Of a DNA stretch of 60,584 nucleotides, positions 8,524 through 17,168 are shown in pieces. Within the stretch, counting starts at the first letter, position 1, and every line of letters starts with the position of its first letter. Source of the DNA: CAWULT01 sp963923455 (GTDB lineage Bacteria > Acidobacteriota > Vicinamibacteria > Vicinamibacterales > UBA2999); contig CAWULT010000014.1 in the NCBI GenBank assembly GCA_963923455.1, positions 1-60,584 of the forward strand, given 5' to 3'. The notes under the pieces were generated by a model. The model did no database searches. It saw only the letters and a program-made list of their open reading frames with translations, and had not been told where the DNA came from. The position numbers were made by a program, and so were the translations under genes.

Positions 8524-10791
8524 ATGCATCCTGCCGACTCACCTCGCCGGATCGTGCTGCTCTCCGACGGCACTGGCAACAGCTCCGCCAAGCTGATGAA
8601 GACCAATGTCTGGCGGATGTACGAGGCCATGGACCTCTCCGCCGGCGATCAGCTCGCGCTCTACGACAACGGCGTGGGCACCTCGTCGTTCAGGCTGTTC
8701 GCGCTGCTCGGCGGCGGCCTGGGCTGGGGCCTGAAGCGCAACGTCCTCGACCTCTACGCGTTCGCGTGCCGCAACTACCAGCCCGCGTCGGGCTCACGAC
8801 CGGCCGACGAGATCTATGCCTTCGGCTTCAGCCGCGGCGCGTTCACGGCGCGCGTGCTCGTGGGCCTGATCGAGTCGCAGGGGCTGGTTGCGGGCGCGCG
8901 GGGCGCCGACCTCGACCGCCTCGCCCGCTGGGCGTATCGCGAGTATCGCCGGCAGTTCAACGTCACCGGCGGGCTCGTCTCGCCACTGCGTGCCCTGCGC
9001 GACCGGGTGCTCCGCACCTGGGACCGCGTGCGCGGCCGCCGCACCTACGAGCCGGCCGCGAATCTCCGTCCGCGCGTCCGCTTCGTCGGCCTGTGGGACA
9101 CCGTCGACGCCTACGGCCTGCCGATCGACGAGATGACGCGTGGATGGGACCAGTGGGTGTGGCCCCTGTCGATGCAGGGGGAGGTGCGGCCGGCGCTCGT
9201 CGACAAGCTGTGCCACGCCGTGGCGCTCGACGACGAGCGCCACACCTTCCATCCCGTGCTGCTGGACGAGACGGCCGAGCCGGCCTGCCGGCACACCGAC
9301 GACGAACGCGTCACGCAGGTGTGGTTCGCCGGCGTCCACTCGAACGTCGGAGGTGGCTACCCCGACGACTCGCTCGCCTACGTCTCGCTGCGCTGGATGG
9401 GCCGCGAGGCGGCCAAGCAGGGCCTGCGGCTGCACCCGCACGCCGTGGCGTCCTGGGACGCGCACGCCAACCCGCACGGCCCGATCTACGACTCGCGGAG
9501 CGGCCTGGGCGCGTACTACCGCTACAACCCCCGCCGCATCGACCGGCTGACGGCCGACCCCTACGCCGCGGTGTCGATCGCGCGGCCGAAGATCCACGAG
9601 AGCGTGTTCGAACGCATCCGCGCAGGGCGCGACGACTACGCGCCGATCGTGCTGCCGGCCGCCTACGCCGTCGTGACCGCCGATGGCGCGATCGTCGACG
9701 GCGCCGACAATCCGTACGAGCATCCCACGCAGGCCGAGGCACGCGCGTCGGAGCAGGAGCGCGTCTGGAACCGGGTGTGGTGGCGCCGCATCGCGTACTT
9801 CCTGACGGTGTTTCTCACGGTCGTCCTCGTCGCCCGCCCGTTCGTGTCGTGGTCGACCGCGCTGGGCCCGCTCGACCGTGACTCGCGCGCGCTCTCGGGC
9901 GTCATCGAGTTGCTGGGGCAGTTCCTCCCGGGCATGGCACAGCCGTGGGTCGCCTACTACGAACGCTATCCGTTCGAGCTGGCCGTGCCCGGGCTGCTCG
10001 TCGCCGCGCTGCTCGGCGCCGGCACCGGACTGCAGCGGGCCATCGGGGACCGGATGCACCGCGTCTGGACCGACACGCTGGCCGGCGGCCCGCGCCCCGT
10101 ACCGCCGCGGCCGCTGCCCACCGACGTCGTCTACCGGCTGCGGTCGCACCCCCTCTACCGCGCGGCATTCGATGCCGCGACCGAGCACGTGTTCCCGTTC
10201 GTGTTCGGCCTGGGGTCGCTGCTCGCCGTCGGACTGCTGGTCGTCGCCACCGCGAACCGCGCCGCGTTCGCGGTGGCGAGCGCGAGCGGGCGCATCTGCC
10301 AGGAGATCGCCGTCCGGCCGCCCGCGGCCGACGGCACGTGGACGACCGACCTCCTCGCCTCCGACCTGTGCCGCCCCACCGGCATCGCACTCGAGGCTGG
10401 CGTGCCGTATCGCCTGGAGATCGCGCTCCCGGCCTCGGGCTGGTTCGACGGCGACATGCCGGTCGCCACCTCGGAGGGGTTCGGCGTCGGCCGCCGCCCG
10501 TGGGTGCTCCTGCCCGGGCTGGCGTTCCGGCGCGTGCTGACCACGGCGTGGTTCGTGCCGATGGCGCGCATCGGCTCGAAAGGGGCCGAGTACCACCCGC
10601 TGTCGGCGGCCGTCACCGAGTTCACGCCGCGCCGCACGGGACAGTTGTTCCTGTTCGTCAACGACGCGATCGGGCCGTGGCCGTTGTGGCAGGCGTTCTA
10701 CGGCAACAACGCCATCAACGAGGCCGGCGAGACCGGGCGACCGGCCCGCGTCACCGTGACGCGCCTGCGGACAGCCGCCGCCAGTCGCTGA
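8524..10791 (+). CDS. DUF2235 (Tle1-like) alpha/beta hydrolase with membrane segments
   Basis: A 755-residue protein. Residues about 8-390 form a DUF2235 hydrolase domain: RRIVLLSDGTGNSS at the N-terminus, nucleophile elbow GFSRGAF with Ser103, and VWFAGVHSNVGGGYPDDSLA carrying the conserved Asp/His region. The Tle1 phospholipase effectors of type VI secretion belong to this family, but many members are chromosomal enzymes with no secretion role. The C-terminal half has hydrophobic stretches (about 418-440, 480-500, 560-580 and near 655), so it is probably membrane-bound. No signal peptide. No Hcp, VgrG or immunity-like gene is adjacent, so an effector role is not supported. Alternative: a lipase acting on the cell's own membrane lipids. 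Confidence 0.85.
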   Translation: MHPADSPRRIVLLSDGTGNSSAKLMKTNVWRMYEAMDLSAGDQLALYDNGVGTSSFRLFALLGGGLGWGLKRNVLDLYAFACRNYQPASGSRPADEIYAFGFSRGAFTARVLVGLIESQGLVAGARGADLDRLARWAYREYRRQFNVTGGLVSPLRALRDRVLRTWDRVRGRRTYEPAANLRPRVRFVGLWDTVDAYGLPIDEMTRGWDQWVWPLSMQGEVRPALVDKLCHAVALDDERHTFHPVLLDETAEPACRHTDDERVTQVWFAGVHSNVGGGYPDDSLAYVSLRWMGREAAKQGLRLHPHAVASWDAHANPHGPIYDSRSGLGAYYRYNPRRIDRLTADPYAAVSIARPKIHESVFERIRAGRDDYAPIVLPAAYAVVTADGAIVDGADNPYEHPTQAEARASEQERVWNRVWWRRIAYFLTVFLTVVLVARPFVSWSTALGPLDRDSRALSGVIELLGQFLPGMAQPWVAYYERYPFELAVPGLLVAALLGAGTGLQRAIGDRMHRVWTDTLAGGPRPVPPRPLPTDVVYRLRSHPLYRAAFDAATEHVFPFVFGLGSLLAVGLLVVATANRAAFAVASASGRICQEIAVRPPAADGTWTTDLLASDLCRPTGIALEAGVPYRLEIALPASGWFDGDMPVATSEGFGVGRRPWVLLPGLAFRRVLTTAWFVPMARIGSKGAEYHPLSAAVTEFTPRRTGQLFLFVNDAIGPWPLWQAFYGNNAINEAGETGRPARVTVTRLRTAAASR

Positions 10792-11014
10792 CCGGTCGCC
10801 GCCGCGCCGGTTACGGATCCGTCAGCGACCCACCAGGTTCGTCGTTCGCGTCGACCCTTCGAAGCCTCGGCGCAGGCCACGGGGCGCTGACTCAGGCGCG
10901 ATCCACCGAGAGATAAGGCTGAGGTCCTGCCCCGGCCGTGAGCGCCACGTGCACATCCACGCAACTGGTACCGCGTTGGCAAGACAAGGCGGGCGGAAGA
11001 GGGAGGAACGTCCC

Positions 11015-11467
11015 ATGAGGCACCTGCATCGCCCGCTCGTCGTCGCCGCCCTGCTGGCGCTCGCGCCCACCATCGTCGCCGCCCAGCAGTCGACTCCGGC
11101 CGGCCGCGTCAAGGTGGTGACCGGCTCGGCGTCCATCGTCCGCGCCGGCGCGGCCGTGCCGGCCGAGCCCGGCCAGCCGGTGTTCGAGCACGACACGCTG
11201 CGAACCGGCGCCGACGGCCGCATCGGCATCACGCTGAAGGACGACACGCGCGTCTCGGTGGGGCCGGGCAGCGAGGTGCGTCTCGACAACTTCCTCTACG
11301 CGCCCGAGAACGGGCGTCTCGCCCTGGCGCTGCAGTTCGTCCGCGGCGTCGCCGTCTACGTCTCGGGCCAGATCGCCAAGCTGGCGCCCGATGCCGTCCG
11401 GCTCGACACGCCAGCGGCCACGCTTGGCGTCCGCGGCACCACGCTGGCCATTCGCGTCTCGGAATGA
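11015..11467 (+). CDS. Secreted FecR-domain protein
   Basis: A 150-residue protein: signal peptide (MRHLHRPLVVAALLALAPTIVAAQ) then a compact FecR-type beta domain (GRVKVVTGSASIVRAGAAV, DTLRTGADGRIGITLKDDTRVSVGPGSEVRL, ending TPAATLGVRGT). Start 11015 has GGAGG 8 bases upstream. It has no anti-sigma transmembrane architecture; short secreted FecR-domain proteins of this kind often sit beside CHASE2 proteins. Its TGA overlaps the ATG of the next gene (ATGA), so translation is coupled. It may bind a ligand or peptidoglycan for the downstream sensor; this is inference from gene order. Confidence 0.88.
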   Translation: MRHLHRPLVVAALLALAPTIVAAQQSTPAGRVKVVTGSASIVRAGAAVPAEPGQPVFEHDTLRTGADGRIGITLKDDTRVSVGPGSEVRLDNFLYAPENGRLALALQFVRGVAVYVSGQIAKLAPDAVRLDTPAATLGVRGTTLAIRVSE

Positions 11468-12105
11468 TGACCGTCCGTGCCCTGTCCCTGATCGTCGCCG
11501 GTCTGTCGCTGACGGCCGCATGCGCCGGCCAGACGGCTGCGCCGGCCACCACGCTCACCCGTCCGCGCCAGGATCTCGTGGCCCTGCTGCCGGATCCCGA
11601 GAGCGGCAAGGTGGGCCGCGCCATCGTCACCGGCGCGGGCGCGACGGTCGATCTCGACGCGCCCCGGGCGGCCACGACCGTCGCGGCGGGACAGCCGCCA
11701 GCCGCCGTGACCACGCTGGCCGAAGACGAGGTGGCGCGGCTGTTCGGCGACACGCTGTCGGCGCTGCCGCTGGCGCCGCGGCACTTCACCCTGTACTTCA
11801 AGTTCGAGTCCGAGGAGCTCACCGATCAGAGCCGCGCGCTCGTCAAGGAGGTGCTGGACGCGGTGACGGCGCGGCCGGTGCCGGACGTGATCGTCGTGGG
11901 CCACACCGACACCACCGGCGCGGCCCGCGCCAACATCGACCTGGGACTGCGCCGGGCCAACACCGTGCGGACGCTGCTGGTCGACACGGGCATCGACGCC
12001 CGCGCGGTCGAGGTGGCGTCGCACGGCGAGGCCGAGCTGCTCGTGCCGACCGCCGACAGCGTCTACGAGGCCCGCAACCGCCGCGTCGAGATCTCCGTCC
12101 GATGA
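11464..12105 (+). CDS. OmpA-family lipoprotein
   Basis: A 213-residue lipoprotein: signal peptide ending in lipobox LTAAC, a Pro/Ala-rich linker, then an OmpA-like peptidoglycan-binding domain over about residues 100-213. Visible OmpA motifs are FTLYFKFESEELTDQS, VIVVGHTDTTG, DLGLRRANTVRTLL and RNRRVEI, the last two contributing the peptidoglycan-contacting Arg and the C-terminal strand. Start is 11464 or the adjacent ATG at 11467. Both ends overlap neighbours by ATGA, so it is tightly coupled to the FecR gene and the CHASE2 gene. Predicted to link the outer membrane to peptidoglycan and perhaps tether the FecR partner. Confidence 0.9.
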   Translation: MMTVRALSLIVAGLSLTAACAGQTAAPATTLTRPRQDLVALLPDPESGKVGRAIVTGAGATVDLDAPRAATTVAAGQPPAAVTTLAEDEVARLFGDTLSALPLAPRHFTLYFKFESEELTDQSRALVKEVLDAVTARPVPDVIVVGHTDTTGAARANIDLGLRRANTVRTLLVDTGIDARAVEVASHGEAELLVPTADSVYEARNRRVEISVR

Positions 12106-14054
12106 CCCCGCGGCCGCGCCGTCTCCTGCTGCTGTGCGGGCTCGTCCCCACGCTGGTGGCGGCCGCACTGTCGCTGTGGCGGCCGCCCCTGCTCGCCCAC
12201 CTCGAGTTCAGCGTCTACGACGCGATGGTGCGGTCTGCACCGACGCGGCCGCCCGACGCGCGCGTCGTCGTCGTCGACGTCGACGAGCGAAGCCTCGCGG
12301 CGATCGGGCAGTGGCCCTGGCGCCGCGACCTCGTCGCCGAGCTGATCACCCGGCTGCGCGACGAAGGCGCGACGACCGTCGCGCTCGACGTGGTCTTCGC
12401 CGAGGCCGACCGCTACGAGCGCGAGGCCAGCGGCACCGACGCCGCGCTGGCCGCCGCCCTGCGACGGGGCGGCGTCGTACTCGGTTACGCCATGCGCTTC
12501 GACGGCGATCGCGACGCCGCGACCGACTGCGTCCGCCACCCACTGAGCCTGGCGATGATCCACCCGGACGACACGGGCGAGAGCCCGCTGTTCCGCGCCA
12601 CCGGCGCGGTCTGCAGCTTGCCCGAGCTGACCGCCGCGACGACGGCGTCCGGCTTCCTGAACGCGGCGCCGGACCCGGACGGCATCCTGCGGCGCGTCCC
12701 GCTCGCACTCGAACTGGACGGCCGCGTCTTCCCCAGTCTGGCCCTGGCCGCGGTGGCGTCGGCGACCGGTGCGCGGCCCGTGGCGCTGCGCATCGCCAAC
12801 GCCAACGCCACGTCGCTGGTCCTCTCCCGACAGCCGGGCAGTGCGTCGGCCGAACCTGCGCACGTGCCGCTCGACGGCGCGGGCAACCTGCTCGTCCGCT
12901 ACCGCGGCGAGAAGCGCACGTTCCCCTACGTGTCGGCCGCCGACGTGATGCGGGGCCGCGTCCCGCGGGGCACGTTCAGCGACAAGCTCGTCTTCGTCGG
13001 CACCACCGCGCTCGGGACGCGCGAGGTCGTGGCGACACCGCTCGACACGCTGTTCGCCGGAGTCGAAGTACAGGCCACGGTGGCCGACAACCTGCTGCAG
13101 GGCGACAACACGGACCGGCCCGAACACGCCGGCGCGATCGAGACCCAGGTGGTGCTGGCGCTCGGCGTCGTGGCGGCGCTGCTCGTGCTGCGCTTCGGGT
13201 TGACCTGGGGCACGGCGGCCGCGGCGGCGTGCGGCGCGGCCGTGTGGGTGGGCGCCATTGCGTTGCTCGCGCGCCACGGCACGCTGCTCTCGCCGCTCTA
13301 CCCGAGCCTCGGCCTCGCGAGCGCGCTGGCGTCGATGACCGTCGCCGGCGTCACGGTCGAGCGCCGGCGCGCCGACCGCAACGGCCTCGAGACGGTGAAG
13401 TCGCGGCGGCTGATGGTGCAGACGCTGCTGTCGTTGACCGGCATCCGCGACGCGGAAACGGGCCGGCACTCCGAACGCACCCAGCGCTACGCACGCGTGC
13501 TGGCGGGCGAGCTGGCCCGTCGCCCCGCCTTCCGTGCGTATCTGACGCCCGAACGGGTCGAGCTGCTGGCGAGCCTGGCTCCGCTCCACGACATCGGCAA
13601 GGTGGGCGTGCCGGACCGCGTGCTCAACAAGCCGGGCGGCCTGACGCCGGACGAGCTGGCGGAGATGCGCCGGCATCCGGAGTACGGCCGCGACGTGATC
13701 CTCAAGGCCGAGCGCGAGACGGGCGTCCACGACGACCTGACGCTGGCCATCGCGAAGGACATCGTCTACACCCACCACGAGAAGTGGGACGGCAGCGGCT
13801 ACCCGCGCGGCCTGCGCGGCGCCGACATCCCGATCCCGGGCCGGATCATGGCCGTCGTGGACGTCTACGACGCCATCCGCACCCGGCAGCTCTACATGCC
13901 GTCGATGTCCGAGGACGAGGCGTTCGCGTTCATCACGAAAGGCCGCGGCACACACTTCGATCCGGACGTCGTCGACGCCTTCATCGCCGTCGCGCCGCTC
14001 TTCCGCAGCCTGTCCGAGGACGCCCCGGCGCCCGGGCTGCGCACGGCCAGCTAG
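12102..14054 (+). CDS. CHASE2 sensor with HD-GYP c-di-GMP phosphodiesterase output
   Basis: A 650-residue membrane receptor. The start at 12102 overlaps the previous stop (ATGA) and opens a transmembrane helix (RRLLLLCGLVPTLVAAALSLW). Residues about 30-330 form a periplasmic CHASE2 domain (ARVVVVDVDERSLAAIGQWPWRRDLVAELITRL; ALDVVFAEADRYE). Three closely packed transmembrane segments follow at about 345-425. The output is an HD-GYP domain: HDIGK at 496-500, HHEKWDGSGYP from 558 with intact GYP. HD-GYP domains hydrolyse c-di-GMP, so an extracytoplasmic signal is predicted to lower it. CHASE2 is more often joined to adenylate cyclase or kinase domains. Cytoplasmic output, periplasmic input. Confidence 0.93.
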   Translation: MTPRPRRLLLLCGLVPTLVAAALSLWRPPLLAHLEFSVYDAMVRSAPTRPPDARVVVVDVDERSLAAIGQWPWRRDLVAELITRLRDEGATTVALDVVFAEADRYEREASGTDAALAAALRRGGVVLGYAMRFDGDRDAATDCVRHPLSLAMIHPDDTGESPLFRATGAVCSLPELTAATTASGFLNAAPDPDGILRRVPLALELDGRVFPSLALAAVASATGARPVALRIANANATSLVLSRQPGSASAEPAHVPLDGAGNLLVRYRGEKRTFPYVSAADVMRGRVPRGTFSDKLVFVGTTALGTREVVATPLDTLFAGVEVQATVADNLLQGDNTDRPEHAGAIETQVVLALGVVAALLVLRFGLTWGTAAAAACGAAVWVGAIALLARHGTLLSPLYPSLGLASALASMTVAGVTVERRRADRNGLETVKSRRLMVQTLLSLTGIRDAETGRHSERTQRYARVLAGELARRPAFRAYLTPERVELLASLAPLHDIGKVGVPDRVLNKPGGLTPDELAEMRRHPEYGRDVILKAERETGVHDDLTLAIAKDIVYTHHEKWDGSGYPRGLRGADIPIPGRIMAVVDVYDAIRTRQLYMPSMSEDEAFAFITKGRGTHFDPDVVDAFIAVAPLFRSLSEDAPAPGLRTAS

Positions 14055-14173
14055 CCGCCCGCGCCGGCATCCCGACATTCCATGAGTCCGCGCCACGGCC
14101 GCCGGGCCGGCCTGGCGTTGGTGTACCCTGTGGGGCCGATCGCGCACTGATTCCCCTTCTGGAGACACCGCTC

Positions 14174-14989
14174 ATGCATGCACGCCGAGTGATTCGCCTG
14201 TTGACGATGGCCGCGTTCGCGTCGCTCTGCTGGACGTCCGCGCACGCGCAGACGGCCCAGACCGGCAAGCCCTACGAACCCCAGGTCGGCCAGCCCGGCA
14301 AGGACGTCGTCTGGGTGCCGACCCCGCAGGCCCTGGTCGACCGGATGCTCGACATGGCCAAGGTGACGCCGCAGGACTTCCTGATGGACCTCGGGTCCGG
14401 TGACGGCCGCACGGTGATCTCGGCCGCCAAGCGCGGGCTGAAAGCCCAGGGCATCGAGTACAACCCCGACATGGTGGACCTGGCGAAGCGCAACGCCGCG
14501 GCGGCCGGCGTCTCCGACCGCGCGACGTTCGTGAAGGCCGACCTGTTCGAAACCGACTTCAGCAAGGCACAGGTCGTCACGATGTTCCTGCTGCCGTCGA
14601 TCAACATGCGGCTGCGACCGAAGATCCTGGACATGAAGCCCGGCACCCGCATCGTGACCAACACCTTCACGATGGAGGACTGGGGCGCCGACGAGCAGTC
14701 CACCCTCGAAGGCGACTGCGTCAGCTGGTGCACCGCCTATCTGTGGTACGTGCCGGCCAAGGTGGCCGGCACCTGGTCGCTCGGACGCGACACGCTGACC
14801 TTGACGCAGAAGTTCCAGGTCGTGAGCGGCATGCTCGGGACGACGCCGATCGCCGACGCGAAGCTGCGCGGTGACCAGATCACCTTCAAGGTGGGCGCCG
14901 CCACGTATACGGGCAAGGTGGACGGCACCTCGATGAAGGGTTCGATCGCCGGCGGCAGCGGCGGCAACTGGTCGGCCAGCAAGCGTTAG
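14174..14989 (+). CDS. Exported class I SAM-dependent methyltransferase
   Basis: A 271-residue protein with a signal peptide (MHARRVIRLLTMAAFASLCW, cleavage near AHAQ) followed by a Rossmann methyltransferase fold: motif I FLMDLGSGDGRTVISAAKRG, motif II QGIEYNPDMVDLAKRNA, then VTMFLLPSIN. A small beta-rich tail (TYTGKVDGTSMKGSIAG) follows. Start 14174 has GGAG about 9 bases upstream. SAM is cytoplasmic, so an exported SAM enzyme is puzzling; exported members of this group do exist in databases. The domain may bind another ligand, or the N-terminus may be a membrane anchor. Substrate unknown. Confidence 0.85.
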   Translation: MHARRVIRLLTMAAFASLCWTSAHAQTAQTGKPYEPQVGQPGKDVVWVPTPQALVDRMLDMAKVTPQDFLMDLGSGDGRTVISAAKRGLKAQGIEYNPDMVDLAKRNAAAAGVSDRATFVKADLFETDFSKAQVVTMFLLPSINMRLRPKILDMKPGTRIVTNTFTMEDWGADEQSTLEGDCVSWCTAYLWYVPAKVAGTWSLGRDTLTLTQKFQVVSGMLGTTPIADAKLRGDQITFKVGAATYTGKVDGTSMKGSIAGGSGGNWSASKR

Positions 14990-15071
14990 TCGATAGCTCG
15001 ACACGCGCCGTCCGGACGGTCGTGCAGACTGTCCGGACGCGCGCCCACCTTCCCGGCCCCCAGCCGCGGCC

Positions 15072-15923
15072 CTACCAGACCGGCGTCAGCCAGTCCCGGC
15101 GCTCAGGCACACGGCCACGCACGACCGACTCGAAGTGCGCCGAGAGCCGGCTGGTAATCGGGCCGAGCGTGCCGTCACCGACAATCCGTCGATCGACTGA
15201 CCGCACCGGCGTCACCTCCGCCCCGGTCCCGCACAGGAAAATCTCGTCGGCCACGTAGAGTTCCGTGCGCCCGATCGGCCGCTCGACGAAGGGAATGCCG
15301 AGATCCTGCTGGGCCAGCGTGATGAGCGTCTGCCGCGTGATGCCGTCCAGGTTGTCGGACGTGCTCGGCGGCGAGATCAGCTGACCGTCGCGCACCAGAA
15401 ACACGTGCTCGGCTGACCCTTCCGACACGAAACCGTCCTCGGTGAGGAAGATCGCCTCCGCGTAGCCGTTGTCGAGCGCCTCGCGGCGCGCCAGCGCGCT
15501 GTTCAAGTATCCGCCGGTGGCCTTGGCGCGCGCGGGCAGCGCCGTCTCGCGGATGCGCCGCCAGCTCGACACGCAGACGTCGATCGGGTCGGCCGAGAGA
15601 TAGCGGCCGAGCGGCATGCAGAAGATCGCGGTGCTGCTGGTGTCCGGATCCAGGATCGGCGCCAGTTCGTTCGAGTTCGCGAACACGATCGGCCGGATGT
15701 AGACGTCGCCGCGCATCTCGTCGCGGCGCAGCAGTTCGACGATGCTGCCCGACACCTCCGCTACCGTACCCGGCAGCCGCAGGCACAGGATGCGCGCGGA
15801 GCGCTCGAGCCGGCGCACGTGGCGGTCGAGCCGGAAGACGTGGACCTGCTGTCCGTCGTCGGTGCGGTAGCCGCGGATGCCGGCGAAGCAGCCGAGCCCG
15901 TGTCGCCTCCTGGCCCACGCCAA
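15072..15923 (-). CDS. ilvE: Branched-chain amino acid aminotransferase, N-terminally shortened
   Basis: A 283-residue fold-type IV PLP aminotransferase of the IlvE group, converting branched-chain 2-oxo acids and glutamate to Leu, Ile or Val. The PLP lysine is K134 in ARAKATGGYLNSALARREA; FLTEDGFVSEGSAEHVFLVRDG and LFLCGTGAEV-like EIFLCGTGAEVTPV are also conserved. Only about eight residues (MAWARRRH) precede GLGCFAGIRGYRT, where family members usually have about 30. The only start is TTG at 15923, with no properly spaced Shine-Dalgarno; it lies 20 bases behind the NHL-propeller gene. Either the 5' end was deleted or an indel hides it. Function therefore uncertain despite an intact active site. 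Confidence 0.8.
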   Translation of the reverse strand: MAWARRRHGLGCFAGIRGYRTDDGQQVHVFRLDRHVRRLERSARILCLRLPGTVAEVSGSIVELLRRDEMRGDVYIRPIVFANSNELAPILDPDTSSTAIFCMPLGRYLSADPIDVCVSSWRRIRETALPARAKATGGYLNSALARREALDNGYAEAIFLTEDGFVSEGSAEHVFLVRDGQLISPPSTSDNLDGITRQTLITLAQQDLGIPFVERPIGRTELYVADEIFLCGTGAEVTPVRSVDRRIVGDGTLGPITSRLSAHFESVVRGRVPERRDWLTPVW

Positions 15924-15942
15924 CCCTCCGGGATCACGGACC

Positions 15943-17052
15943 TCACCGCTTCGTGTACTTCTTCACGTCCATCGTGAACTCGGCGCCGTAGATGTTGCCG
16001 CGCGCGTCCACGGTGATCCCTTCGGGTGAGGTCGAACCGCCGTCACCATACGGGTACGGCGTGATGTCGGGGACGAAGGACTGCACCACACCGGTGCGCG
16101 CGCTGCCGATGCGGATGCCGCGACGGGCGCCCGGGTTGTAGCCGTAGCCCTCCTCGCCGTCGCGTGACTCCGAGTCGGCCACGTACAGCACGTCGTCCTT
16201 GTCGATGTGGATGCCGCTCGGTCGGCCGAACTGGGTCCACGCGGCGATGAAGCTGCCCTCCTGGTCGAAGATCTGGATGCGGTTGTTCTGGCGATCGCCG
16301 ACGAACAGCCGTCCGCGCGAGTCGAACGCGAGCGTGTGCACGCAGTCGAATTCACCGATGGCCGTGCCCTTCTTGCCCCACGCCTTCAGGAAGCGTCCGG
16401 TGCGATCGAACTTGACGATGCGGGCGTTGGCCGTGGGCTGGTTGCCGTGCCCGTCGGCCACGAAGATGTCGCCGTTGGGCGCGATGGCCACCTCGGTCGG
16501 CTGGTCGAAGGTGTCGTTGCCGGGACCGGCCACGCCGGCCTTGCCGAGCTTCAGCAGCACCTCGCCCTTCGCATTGAACTTCCACACCTGCTGGCCCTTG
16601 CCCGGCACGATGCCGTTGTCGGCCACCCAGATGAACCCGTCGCGGTCCACGGTGATCTTGTGAGGGCTCACGAACAGGCCCCCGCCGAAGCCGCCGAGGA
16701 AGCGGCCCTCCGTGTCGAAGTGGAGGATGGGGTCGAGCGGCGAGTCCGCGCAGTTGGTGCCGCGGGAGCCCGAGGCGCCGCATCGATCGATCGCCCAGAT
16801 CGTCCCGTCCGGCGCGGCGGCGATGCCCGCCGTCGATCCCCACTTCCGCCCGTTCGGGAGCTGCCCCCAGCTGACGCCGGCGCGATAGGGATTGGGCAGG
16901 TCGTTCCGGGCGCCGAGCGGCGACACGAGCGGCAGCTCGGGGAATCGCAGGCGGCCCGTGTTCGCGGGCCGCGGCGCCTGGGCCGCGCCGGCGGCCCAAC
17001 TCGCCGCGACGAGCAACAAAGTCAGTACGGTGGCGTGGCCGTGCCTCGTCAT
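15943..17052 (-). CDS. Secreted NHL-repeat six-bladed beta-propeller protein
   Basis: A 369-residue exported protein (signal peptide to about AAGAAQ). It contains successive NHL-type blades: GIAAAPDGTIWAIDR, KITVDRDGFIWVADN, EVAIAPNGDIFVADGHGN, TLAFDSRGRLFVGDRQNNRIQIFD, GIHIDKDDVLYVADSES and GITVDARGNIYGAEF. The closest named families are peptidyl-alpha-hydroxyglycine alpha-amidating lyase-like proteins, but many homologues only have the propeller. Start 17052 has AGGAGGG just upstream. It is probably co-transcribed with the shortened aminotransferase 20 bases downstream. A binding or lactonase/lyase role outside the cytoplasm is plausible; substrate unknown. Confidence 0.88.
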   Translation of the reverse strand: MTRHGHATVLTLLLVAASWAAGAAQAPRPANTGRLRFPELPLVSPLGARNDLPNPYRAGVSWGQLPNGRKWGSTAGIAAAPDGTIWAIDRCGASGSRGTNCADSPLDPILHFDTEGRFLGGFGGGLFVSPHKITVDRDGFIWVADNGIVPGKGQQVWKFNAKGEVLLKLGKAGVAGPGNDTFDQPTEVAIAPNGDIFVADGHGNQPTANARIVKFDRTGRFLKAWGKKGTAIGEFDCVHTLAFDSRGRLFVGDRQNNRIQIFDQEGSFIAAWTQFGRPSGIHIDKDDVLYVADSESRDGEEGYGYNPGARRGIRIGSARTGVVQSFVPDITPYPYGDGGSTSPEGITVDARGNIYGAEFTMDVKKYTKR

Positions 17053-17141
17053 CGAGCCCTCCTGTCAGCGCCCGCGGTCGAACCCGCGGGCCGCGATTCT
17101 AGCGCACCAGGGTCGCCGCCGCTGCCCCGTCGAACTTCCGC

Positions 17142-17147
17142 TACACT
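17142..17147 (+). promoter_or_regulatory. Possible -10 box for the PQQ dehydrogenase gene
   Basis: TACACT lies 21 bases before the ATG at 17169, leaving room for a short leader that contains GCGAGGA. The same hexamer occurs at 20153-20158 ahead of the phosphoesterase operon. No convincing -35 box was found. Confidence 0.35.
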
Positions 17148-17168
17148 CCCAGGCAGCGAGGACCTCCC

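Noticed and set aside
8794..10596. 600-codon antisense frame under the DUF2235 gene
   Set aside because: Low-complexity composition typical of antisense to GC-rich genes, no domain, no ribosome binding site.
12063..14168. 701-codon open frame antisense to the CHASE2-HD-GYP gene
   Set aside because: A shadow of GC-rich coding sequence: no recognisable motif, Arg/Gly/Ala/His-rich composition, and the plus-strand gene is beyond doubt.
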